Origin: Gammaproteobacteria bacterium | GTDB taxonomy: Bacteria > Pseudomonadota > Gammaproteobacteria > Burkholderiales > Burkholderiaceae_E | Direction of reading: 5' to 3' | Assembly (NCBI GenBank): GCA_030425615.1 | Contig: JAUIAI010000230.1 | Span: 1-5,522, forward strand | Length of the DNA stretch: 5,522 bases | Shown: positions 1-5,522 of the stretch, in pieces | How the letters are laid out: each line of letters starts with the position of its first letter | Numbering within the stretch: the stretch's first letter is position 1 | Notes under the pieces: model-generated | The model's database searches: none | What the model was told of the DNA's origin: nothing | Seen by the model: the letters and a program-made list of their open reading frames with translations, nothing else | Program-made: the position numbers and the translations under genes

Positions 1-96
1 CTGCGCGGTGTCATGGACGTCTACTCGGGGCGGGTCGTGCCGATGCTCACCGACCCGGAGAAGACCGCTCTGGTGGAGTATCTGAAGTCGCTCTGA
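1..96 (+). CDS. C-terminal fragment of a probable c-type cytochrome / cytochrome peroxidase-like protein (5' end outside window)
   Basis: The first 32 codons of the window form an open frame ending in TGA at 94-96, so only the last 31 residues of a protein starting upstream are present. The tail ends LTDPEKTALVEYLKSL. This resembles the final helix of many class I c-type cytochromes and di-heme cytochrome c peroxidase/MauG-like proteins, which often finish with an acidic 'L(T/S)..EK.ALV.(Y/F)LK.L' pattern. No CxxCH haem site is in the visible part. A methionine (M15 of the fragment) could be an axial haem ligand, but that is only a guess. A hairpin follows 10 bases after the stop, and the gene converges on the histidine kinase gene. 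The coding call is fairly safe; the family assignment rests on one short helix and is tentative. Confidence 0.5.
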   Translation: MRGVMDVYSGRVVPMLTDPEKTALVEYLKSL

Positions 97-106
97 GGCA
101 CTACTT

Positions 107-135
107 CGGGGACGGCGCATCGGGCGCCGTCCCCG
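107..135. terminator. GC-rich hairpin between convergent genes, probable bidirectional terminator
   Basis: Bases 107-118 (cggggacggcgc) are perfectly complementary to 124-135 (gcgccgtccccg), giving a 12-bp stem with a 5-base loop at 119-123. It lies 10 bases after the stop of the plus-strand cytochrome-like gene and 4 bases after the stop of the minus-strand kinase gene, where a shared terminator would be expected. Neither flank has a real T-run, so it is not a textbook intrinsic terminator. It may act as a weak terminator or as a 3'-end stabiliser together with Rho. Confidence 0.65.
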
Positions 136-139
136 GGGA

Positions 140-1264
140 TCATTCCTGCCGGCAGGGCAGTTCGACCACGAAGGTGGTCTCTCCGTTTTCGGAGCACATT
201 TCCATGCTGCCGCCGTGCGCGTCCACGATCTCGTGGACGATGAAGAGGCCCAGGCCCAGGTTGTGACTCTCTTGCCGGGTCGACTCGGGCCCGAGACCCC
301 GCTTGAGTGGATCGAACAGATGGTCTCGCACGGCGGAAATGCCAGCCGTGCCCCGGTTGTTCACTTCCAGCCGGATCCTCTCGCCGCTGCGTGTCGCCGA
401 GATGCGTATCGGGTGGCTCGTCTCACCGTACCTGACCGCATTGGTCACGAGATTGCGGACCGCCTGCCGAAGCCGCATTCCGTCCCATTCGCCGCGGATC
501 TCACCCTTTGAAGTCAGTTCGATCGGACGCCCGGGATTCGATTCCCGTAGCAGCTCCACCTCCTGCTCAAGCAGCGGGGCAAGATCGATCTCTTCCGGCC
601 TGACCATCAGCCCCAGCCCGAGCTGGGTCCGGTTGAAGTCCACCAGATCGTCGAGCAGGGACTGGATGGCGGCGGTGCCACGCAGCATTCTCTGCGCCAG
701 GGTCGAGACCTTCTCGTCGGCGTCCAGGGTGGCCAGGCGCATGGCCGCCATGGAGACGGCGGTCAGCGGGGAGCGCAGATCGTGACCGAGCATGCCCAGG
801 AAGAGGTTTCGAGAGTGCTCGATGTGCGCGTGGAAATGGCCGACCGATTCGGCCACCGCCTGGTCGATGGCCTCGTTGAAGCGGATCATGTCCCGGGTGT
901 GCGATTCACTGTCGGGAACCGCATCGAGCCAGAGGCGCAGGACACTTGCCCGCAGCGCCCGATACTCGGCGACGAGCTGGATGATGTCGAAACCGCTCCG
1001 CGCTCTGAGCACCGCGTGCGTTTGCGCGGCCGTGTCCCCGGCGCCGGCGGGCTGTTCGGCGTGCCCCCTCGACTTGAGCGCCTGCTCCTCCCGCGACTGC
1101 GGGGTTTGGAGGTCTTCGGCTATGGCGGTGAGAATCTCCTGGGCATGGTCCCTGAGCGCCAGCGAGGACATGTTCTCGGCGGCGGGCAGCAGCGTGGCGG
1201 CGAACGACTCCCATTCCGCCACGATCTCCTCCCTCCGAGCCAGGATGAACTCTGCCAGTCGCAT
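140..1264 (-). CDS. soluble sensor histidine kinase with RsbRD-like N-terminal domain
   Basis: This 374-residue protein has the core of a two-component sensor kinase, which autophosphorylates on histidine and passes phosphate to a response regulator. Residues 1-150 are helical and contain 'GFDIIQLVAEYRALR' (91-105); this resembles the RsbRD/RsbT co-antagonist N-terminal domain found ahead of some kinases. The H-box is GHDLRSP (160-166) with H161 as phosphoacceptor. The N-box is RNLVTNAVRYG (270-280). The degenerate G1/ATP lid is VNNRGTAGI (301-309). The F-box is LFDPLKRG (316-323) and the G2 box is NLGLGLFIV (335-343), followed by the usual HGG (350-352). I see no transmembrane segment, signal peptide, PAS domain or receiver domain, so it should be cytoplasmic and sense an internal signal. 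The ATG start is supported by GAAGGTG ending 4 bases upstream. No partner regulator lies in the window. The usual Asp of the G1 box is Asn (N303), a variant I recall from this kinase subgroup, so it need not mean inactivity. The kinase call is secure; the signal is unknown. Confidence 0.9.
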   Translation of the reverse strand: MRLAEFILARREEIVAEWESFAATLLPAAENMSSLALRDHAQEILTAIAEDLQTPQSREEQALKSRGHAEQPAGAGDTAAQTHAVLRARSGFDIIQLVAEYRALRASVLRLWLDAVPDSESHTRDMIRFNEAIDQAVAESVGHFHAHIEHSRNLFLGMLGHDLRSPLTAVSMAAMRLATLDADEKVSTLAQRMLRGTAAIQSLLDDLVDFNRTQLGLGLMVRPEEIDLAPLLEQEVELLRESNPGRPIELTSKGEIRGEWDGMRLRQAVRNLVTNAVRYGETSHPIRISATRSGERIRLEVNNRGTAGISAVRDHLFDPLKRGLGPESTRQESHNLGLGLFIVHEIVDAHGGSMEMCSENGETTFVVELPCRQE

Positions 1265-1267
1265 GCT

Positions 1268-1333
1268 TCACCTTCGCGCAGGCCAGTGGAAGCCGGTGCG
1301 CCAACTGACCACCCGCTCCCGCTCGTTTCTCAT
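1268..1333 (-). CDS. possible small leader ORF (21 aa) upstream of the kinase
   Basis: A minus-strand ATG at 1333-1331 opens a 21-residue frame, MRNERERVVSWRTGFHWPAR plus a final R, ending in TGA at 1270-1268. The stop overlaps the kinase's Shine-Dalgarno and is 3 bases from its ATG. The purine-rich AAAGGGA lies just ahead of this start. A second in-frame ATG at 1354 would add seven residues. The peptide is very basic and rich in Arg and Trp. I recognise no family. It could be a coupled leader peptide, or simply chance in GC-rich DNA, where such frames are common. Confidence 0.2.
   Translation of the reverse strand: MRNERERVVSWRTGFHWPARR
1269..1275 (-). promoter_or_regulatory. ribosome binding site of the histidine kinase gene
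   Basis: On the minus strand GAAGGTG lies 4 bases before the ATG at 1264-1262. It is a reasonable Shine-Dalgarno and supports the MRLAEF start. It also overlaps the TGA stop of the possible 21-codon leader ORF, an arrangement compatible with translational coupling. Confidence 0.6.
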
Positions 1334-1342
1334 CAGTCCCTT

Positions 1343-1360
1343 TCTATAAAACATGTTAGA
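1343..1360 (-). promoter_or_regulatory. AT-rich promoter-like patch before the kinase gene
   Basis: This is the only distinctly AT-rich stretch in the gap. Read on the minus strand it contains TATAGA (1348-1343), an acceptable -10 hexamer. Immediately upstream is the 8-base palindrome AACATGTT (1350-1357), and the outer bases TCTA and TAGA (1343-1346 and 1357-1360) are also inverted. No good -35 is found at 16-18 bases, where the sequence is TTCCGG-like, so a sigma-70 promoter would be weak or activator dependent. It could let the kinase be transcribed separately from the upstream nuclease-ATPase operon. Confidence 0.3.
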
Positions 1361-1365
1361 TCGAA

Positions 1366-1408
1366 TCCGGAAACCGGGCCAATGGCGAATCGCGGCCGGC
1401 TTTCCGGA
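1366..1408 (-). terminator. bulged stem-loop after the yhaN stop, possible terminator or attenuator
   Basis: Bases 1366-1373 (tccggaaa) and 1401-1408 (tttccgga) are a perfect 8-bp inverted repeat. Inside it, 1374-1377 (ccgg) pairs with 1396-1399, and 1379-1380 pair with 1394-1395, leaving single-base bulges at 1378 and 1400. A 3-bp pairing (1385-1387 with 1391-1393) may close the loop. On the minus strand the structure begins 11 bases after the yhaN stop codon. It is not followed at once by a T-run; the first TTTT comes about 15 bases later. It may end or reduce transcription from the operon before the kinase gene, or protect the 3' end of the message. Confidence 0.45.
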
Positions 1409-1419
1409 CAACCGCCTCG

Positions 1420-4400
1420 TCAGGCCCGGGATGCTACGGGCGCGAGCCGGGTGCAGTGGGTTTCGGGCTGCAGGGCGAGGGCAAGTTCCGCAAGGTGTTC
1501 GTGATGCGTCAGGAAGACGACCTGGGTGCGCCGCGCGAGTTCGAACATCACCTGCAACCCGGCTTGCGCGCGCTCGTCGTGGTAGTTCACGAACAGATCG
1601 TCCGCGATGAAGGGCAGCGGACGATCGGCTTCGATCTGCAACTCCAGAGCGGCCAGGCGCAGGGCCAGGTAGAGCTGGTCGCGGGTGCCTTCGCTGAGCC
1701 CTTCGATGGTGACCCGGGCGCCGTCGTCGCGCACGGCGATGAGCCGCGGCGGGGTCGATTCCAGATCGGTGACGAGCCGGCCGAAGCCGCCCAGCGTGAG
1801 CCGCGCGAAGAGCTGGCCCGCGCGCGCCAGTAAGGGGCCCTGCTTGCGCTCGCGATAGCGGTCGATGGCCCACCGCAGCAGGCGATGGGCGGCCTCCACC
1901 TTCACGTAGCGCTCGGCGGTGTCGGCGAGCTCGGCCAGTGCCTCGCGTCGCTCGGCTTCCGCGTCAGCCGCGTCCGAGCCCCCCTGGATGCCCGCGAGCG
2001 TTGCGCGAACCTGGGTGAGTTCGGTCGTCAGATCGTTCTGTTCCCGTACGTTGTCCCCGACCTGCCGAACGGTGTCCTCCAGGCGTTGCGTGAGTCCGTC
2101 GGCGTCGACCGAGTCGAACTCCCCGAGCAGCACGTCGAAAGTCAGTCCGTCGCCCAGGTCGAGAATGTTCTCGCGGTGGGTGTGCAAGGTGGACTCGAGC
2201 TCGCGCAGTTCGTCGCTTGCCGCGATCTGCGCCCGCAGACTGGACTTGTCGTTGCTGCCGGCCAGCGCGTAGAGCGCAGCAAGCCCGGCTTCGGCGGCCG
2301 CCGAGGCGGCCTCGATGCGGCGGCATTGCTCTTGCGCTTCCTGCTGCTCCGCCTGCAGGCGTGAGCGCTGCGCGCGTGCCTCGCGGGCGGTGGTCAACCG
2401 TGTCAGCATCGCCCGCGCGAACGCCGGGATGTCTGCCGGCCGGTCGGTTGCGCCCAGCGAGGCGGCCAGGTCGTCGGCCGCGACAGCGAGCTCGTCCAGA
2501 TCCTGCTGCAGGGGCTCGATCTGCTCCCGGCGGATGCTCGCCATGTCGTCGAGGTGGTCGAGGATTCGGAGCGCGGACTCCAGCGCGCCGCGAGCGGTGT
2601 CGGGCGACATCCACCGCGCCTCGAGGGAGGCGAACCGCAGGGCCTCCTGCCAGCGTGTCTCCCACTGTTCACGAGCCTGCTCGGCCTGGCGCAGTTCGAG
2701 CTCCCGTTGTTGCAGATGGGCTCTGTCCCGCGCGAGCTGTTCGCTGGCGGACCGCGCCGCGGCTTCGGCGTCCCGATGTGCTTCGAGCAGCGCGTCGGCC
2801 CGGTCGCAGAGCTCCTCGAGGCCGGGCTCACCGGCGACCGGATGACCGCAGGCCGCGAGCGCCCCGGAAAGCACGCCCAGGGCATCCGCGCATGCTGCTC
2901 GCGCGGCGTCGGACTCCTGCTGTCTCTGGCGGACGGCCTCTGCGGCCGCCAGCACCGCCTTGCGCTGCGCCATCCACGACGACAGGCCCGTCAACGCCAT
3001 GTCCGGCAGGCGCATGTCCCGTGCACGAACCTCCCAGCGGGCATCGAAATCATCGAGCGCGGCGCGGGTCTCGCGCACGCGTGCCTCGCCATGCGAGGCC
3101 GACGTGACGAGGCGCTCGAGCGCATTGCGCAGGCCGGTGAGTTGCGCGGCTTCTTCGGCGCGATCCCGCTGGCTGTCGACGAGCCGGTCCGCTTCGTGGA
3201 TCGCCGCATCCAGACCGGGCGCGCCCGTGGACAGCGGCTCCTCTCCCTTCTTGATGCGCGTCCACAGCTCGTCCCGCGAGCGCCTGGCCCGTCGGACGTC
3301 CTCGAGCGTCACGAGCGAATCCACGGCGGCGAACTGTTCGAGTTCCACTCTGGCGACGTCGAGCGCCTCGCGGGTCTCGCGCAGACGCTCGACGGCCGCA
3401 TCGTGCCGGTGCTCGAGCGCTGCCCGCGTGTTCCTGAGAGCGTTGAGTTCGTCTTCGCCCGGCAGCATGAGCGCCTGCAGTGATTCAGCGTCCATGCGCC
3501 AGCGCCCGAGTCCGGTCGCGGCGGTGTCCAGGTCGGTCAGAGCCGCTTCCAGCGCACGGTGCAGCGATTGCTGTCGCGCGGTGTCACCGACGAACACCCG
3601 GGCGGCCTCGAGGGCGCGACCCAGACCCGGCGCGAGGGCGGGCGGTGGGAGCGGGCGGCTCTTCTCCAGGGTGTCGATATCGGCCCGAAGACGCTCGACC
3701 GCAAGCCGGGCCGCACGGTGTTCGTGGTCGATACGGGTGAATTCGTCGAGCAGCGTGGCCAGGGCACCGAGGGCAATGCGCGAGGGTGCGGTCTCCCGCA
3801 GGGCCTCCTCGGAGCGTGGCCAGCCCAGCTCCCCGGCGAGCGTTGCGGCCGCGGTCTGGAGCGCGCTCAGTCTGTTCCGCTCGCGTTCGAGTCTGCGCGG
3901 ATGGGACGCGCACGCGTGCGTGAGCCGCGAGAGCGTTTCGACGGCTTCATCGGACGCCAGGATGCGTTCGTCCACGGAGAGCGCATCGAGGCGCGTCTGC
4001 AGGGTCGCGACCGTGGCCCCGTGGATATCGAGGGCCTGGGCATGCTGCGCGATCGCCTGTTCGGATTCGGCCAGTTCCCGCAATGCCTCGCGCGGAAACC
4101 GAACCGTGCCGGCCATTGCCTCGATACGCGCGAGCGTGTCCCGGTAATGTGCGACCGGTTTCGTCACCCGGCGGATGCGTTCGAGCCTGTGCCGTTGGAT
4201 CTCCAGCGCCTCGTACCGTTTCCTGGCCTGGGCGAGAGCCTCTTCGAGGTCGGCGGCGCGCCGCTCGAGGTCGCTCCAGCGGTGTGCGTTGACGCTCGAT
4301 TCCCTCAGGCGTCTGCGCGCGTCGTCGTGACGTTGAAGCGCCTGGTAGAACACCCGGTTGCCCGCCTTGCGAGGCGTGTACAGGGCCTCGGCCTCCCTCG

Positions 4401-4890
4401 CCAGGGCGTCCCTGACCGCTCCGAGGCCGCTGATCCCGGCGGCCGACTGGAACAGCATGCGCCCCACGTCGTCCGAGGCATCGAGAATCGAGCGCCCGCC
4501 CTCCAGCAGTGCTTCGAGATCCAGACAGAACATGCGCCTGAACACGGCCTCGGTCGTGGCCCCCAGGTGCCGGGTGAGGGCGTCCGGCTCCAGTTCCTCG
4601 TCATCCGGCGTGCGCAGCGACTTGCGGCTGCGACTGCGATGAAACGCGAGCGTGCCGGCTTCGGATTCGATGACGGCCCCCAGGCGCAGGTCGCCCACGG
4701 CATGCCTGAACCCCATGGGGCTGCGCAGCGGCATGCCGAAGAGCAGTTCCGTGACCGCGCGGCGCAGCGTGGACTTGCCCGCCTCGTTGGGTCCGACGAT
4801 CAAATGGAAATCGCACGCCGAGCCCGGGAACGAGAGCGTCTCGTCGGTGAAATGGCCGTACTTGATCAGCTCCAGCGTCTGCAGGCGCAC
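1420..4890 (-). CDS. yhaN: YhaN-type SMC/Rad50-like ATPase, partner of the upstream exonuclease
   Basis: This 1156-residue protein has the split ABC-ATPase plan of Rad50, SbcC and SMC proteins and is expected to form a DNA-end-processing complex with the nuclease encoded just upstream. The N-terminal lobe opens MRLQTLELIKYGHFTD and carries Walker A GPNEAGKST (33-41). From about residue 185 to 990 it is rich in Arg, Glu, Ala, Leu and Gln in heptad-like spacing, read as long coiled coils. The C-terminal lobe has the ABC signature LSEGTRDQ (1065-1072), Walker B PFIADD (1093-1098) with FVNYHDER after it, and the H-loop LTHHEH (1127-1132). These features, especially the signature and the DD.FVN..DER stretch, match the YhaN/AAA_27 group better than SbcC proper. 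No CxxC zinc hook occurs anywhere; the few cysteines are isolated. The start is GTG, 4 bases after the exonuclease stop, with GGAGGA 8 bases upstream. It is somewhat longer than Bacillus YhaN, the difference lying in the coiled coil. Confidence 0.9.
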   Translation of the reverse strand: MRLQTLELIKYGHFTDETLSFPGSACDFHLIVGPNEAGKSTLRRAVTELLFGMPLRSPMGFRHAVGDLRLGAVIESEAGTLAFHRSRSRKSLRTPDDEELEPDALTRHLGATTEAVFRRMFCLDLEALLEGGRSILDASDDVGRMLFQSAAGISGLGAVRDALAREAEALYTPRKAGNRVFYQALQRHDDARRRLRESSVNAHRWSDLERRAADLEEALAQARKRYEALEIQRHRLERIRRVTKPVAHYRDTLARIEAMAGTVRFPREALRELAESEQAIAQHAQALDIHGATVATLQTRLDALSVDERILASDEAVETLSRLTHACASHPRRLERERNRLSALQTAAATLAGELGWPRSEEALRETAPSRIALGALATLLDEFTRIDHEHRAARLAVERLRADIDTLEKSRPLPPPALAPGLGRALEAARVFVGDTARQQSLHRALEAALTDLDTAATGLGRWRMDAESLQALMLPGEDELNALRNTRAALEHRHDAAVERLRETREALDVARVELEQFAAVDSLVTLEDVRRARRSRDELWTRIKKGEEPLSTGAPGLDAAIHEADRLVDSQRDRAEEAAQLTGLRNALERLVTSASHGEARVRETRAALDDFDARWEVRARDMRLPDMALTGLSSWMAQRKAVLAAAEAVRQRQQESDAARAACADALGVLSGALAACGHPVAGEPGLEELCDRADALLEAHRDAEAAARSASEQLARDRAHLQQRELELRQAEQAREQWETRWQEALRFASLEARWMSPDTARGALESALRILDHLDDMASIRREQIEPLQQDLDELAVAADDLAASLGATDRPADIPAFARAMLTRLTTAREARAQRSRLQAEQQEAQEQCRRIEAASAAAEAGLAALYALAGSNDKSSLRAQIAASDELRELESTLHTHRENILDLGDGLTFDVLLGEFDSVDADGLTQRLEDTVRQVGDNVREQNDLTTELTQVRATLAGIQGGSDAADAEAERREALAELADTAERYVKVEAAHRLLRWAIDRYRERKQGPLLARAGQLFARLTLGGFGRLVTDLESTPPRLIAVRDDGARVTIEGLSEGTRDQLYLALRLAALELQIEADRPLPFIADDLFVNYHDERAQAGLQVMFELARRTQVVFLTHHEHLAELALALQPETHCTRLAPVASRA

Positions 4891-4894
4891 GCGC

Positions 4895-5522
4895 TCAGTC
4901 CTCCGAGCCGAGTCGCGCCAGCAGTCCGGGAATGACCTCGTCCAGGGCGGCGTCCAGCTCGCCGCCGCGGATGGCCGCGAGCTGCGGGGCGTCCGGGAAC
5001 AGGTCGTGCGGGACCTTGCCGAGCATGTGGGCGAAGGCGTCGCGCAGTTGCTTCGTGAGCTCCTCGTCGGTCCTGGCTTCGTTCAGCAGCGTTTCCAGTT
5101 CGGACAGTGCGTCGGCGCTCGCGCCGCCTTCCGGCGCCGTGCCTGCCGGGCGGGTGGCGAGCCTCACCTTTTCCAGCCAGAGGGTCTCGGGCGCTGTGGC
5201 CGCGATGCCGGCGAGCACGAGCGCCCTGAGCTCGCGCTCCCGCTCGAACAGGAGGCCGTGAATGGGGCTTTCGCCCTCGAGCTCGAGGCGTACTGCGCGG
5301 GGCACGTGCGCCTGGGTGGCCAGTACGCCGCTGAGCGCCTGCTGGACCGCGTCGCCCACCGCGTCGAGCGTGTCGCACGCGGACACGTCCACGTGCACCC
5401 GCTCCCAGCGCAGGACTTCCGAGATCAGACGCTCGACGCGGGGCTGCTCGTTCTCATCGACCGTCACCATCACCGCGCCGCGCGGGCCCGTCTCGCGGAT
5501 GTGGCGCCCCTGGAGATTGCCC
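4895..5522 (-). CDS. yhaO: YhaO-type SbcD/Mre11-like DNA repair exonuclease, C-terminal half (5' end outside window)
   Basis: The minus-strand frame is open from the right edge to TGA at 4897-4895, giving 208 residues of a protein whose start lies beyond the window. Its first visible residues are GNLQGRHIRETGPRGA, typical of the point in YhaO-like exonucleases where the metallophosphoesterase core ends and the capping/C-terminal region begins. The rest (for example ARLGSED at the end) is the alpha-helical C-terminal part, which in Mre11/SbcD proteins contacts the ATPase partner. The metal-binding Asp/His motifs of the catalytic core should lie in the missing N-terminal half and cannot be checked. 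An apparent internal GTG start at 5473 is not real because the conserved motif continues upstream of it. Family members are usually about 400 residues, so roughly half is present. The gene is 4 bases upstream of yhaN. This pairing, seen also as yhaO-yhaN in Bacillus, strongly supports the assignment. Confidence 0.85.
   Translation of the reverse strand, partial: GNLQGRHIRETGPRGAVMVTVDENEQPRVERLISEVLRWERVHVDVSACDTLDAVGDAVQQALSGVLATQAHVPRAVRLELEGESPIHGLLFERERELRALVLAGIAATAPETLWLEKVRLATRPAGTAPEGGASADALSELETLLNEARTDEELTKQLRDAFAHMLGKVPHDLFPDAPQLAAIRGGELDAALDEVIPGLLARLGSED
4899..4904 (-). promoter_or_regulatory. strong ribosome binding site deciding the GTG start of yhaN
   Basis: On the minus strand GGAGGA lies 8 bases before GTG at 4890-4888, inside the last codons of the exonuclease gene. 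No in-frame ATG is nearby, and the residues after this GTG (RLQTLELIKYGHF) are the usual beginning of the ATPase lobe. The site supports the GTG start and tight, probably coupled, translation of the two genes. Confidence 0.75.

Noticed and set aside
782..1504. A 240-codon plus-strand frame across the kinase N-terminus and the intergenic gap.
   Set aside because: It is antisense to the kinase and the end of yhaN, with low-complexity Arg/Pro/Gly-rich sequence and no domain.
1268..1873. A 201-codon minus-strand frame overlapping the yhaN 3' end and including the possible leader peptide.
   Set aside because: The overlapping part is a frame-shifted shadow of the conserved ATPase C-terminal lobe. 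Only the short 3' segment outside yhaN could be real, and that is listed separately.
2217..3107. Overlapping plus- and minus-strand frames within the yhaN coiled-coil region.
   Set aside because: All are Arg/Ala/Pro-rich shadows of the coiled-coil codons, without recognisable motifs or a credible start.
1923..4338. A zinc hook in the ATPase coiled coil, as in Rad50/SbcC.
   Set aside because: No two cysteines are spaced CxxC anywhere in the protein.
3559..4935. A 458-codon plus-strand open frame opposite yhaN.
   Set aside because: It lies antisense to the conserved ATPase N-terminal lobe (Walker A and neighbouring residues) and runs into the exonuclease gene. Its translation shows no recognisable domain, and long antisense frames are expected in GC-rich coding DNA.
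4895..5473. The exonuclease fragment read as a complete 192-residue protein starting at GTG 5473.
   Set aside because: The same frame continues to the window edge and encodes the conserved GNLQGRHIRETGPRG stretch, so this is an internal codon of a longer gene.

Overview
The window is very GC-rich (about two-thirds G+C by eye) and densely coding. Strong GC bias at third codon positions leaves long open frames on the opposite strand, which I read as shadows. The protein types suggest a high-GC proteobacterium, possibly a gamma- or betaproteobacterium; I cannot name a genus. They are a YhaO/YhaN-type nuclease-ATPase pair, a soluble histidine kinase with an RsbRD-like N-terminus, and a c-type-cytochrome-like C-terminus.

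Layout from left to right: (1) the last 31 codons of a plus-strand gene, probably a c-type cytochrome or cytochrome peroxidase-like protein (1-96); (2) a short convergent intergenic gap holding a perfect GC-rich hairpin (107-135), probably a shared terminator; (3) a minus-strand cytoplasmic sensor histidine kinase of 374 residues (140-1264); (4) a 155-base gap (1265-1419) holding a bulged hairpin just after the upstream gene's stop, an AT-rich promoter-like patch and a possible short leader ORF ending in the kinase's ribosome binding site; (5) a minus-strand SMC/Rad50-like ATPase of 1156 residues, the YhaN type (1420-4890); (6) the C-terminal half of a minus-strand SbcD/Mre11-like exonuclease, the YhaO type, which runs off the right edge (4895-5522).

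The exonuclease and ATPase genes lie 4 bases apart with a strong Shine-Dalgarno at the junction, so they are almost certainly one operon. Their products are expected to form a Mre11-Rad50-like (SbcCD-like) DNA-end-processing complex. The kinase follows on the same strand, but the 155-base gap with its own possible regulatory elements makes separate or only partly coupled expression likely. No response regulator partner is visible here.

I see no mobile element, CRISPR array, tRNA, rRNA or recognisable riboswitch. I do not see a clearly new system. The points most worth a second look are the lack of a CxxC zinc hook in the long coiled-coil ATPase, the degenerate ATP-lid motif of the kinase, and the structured gap between the two genes.
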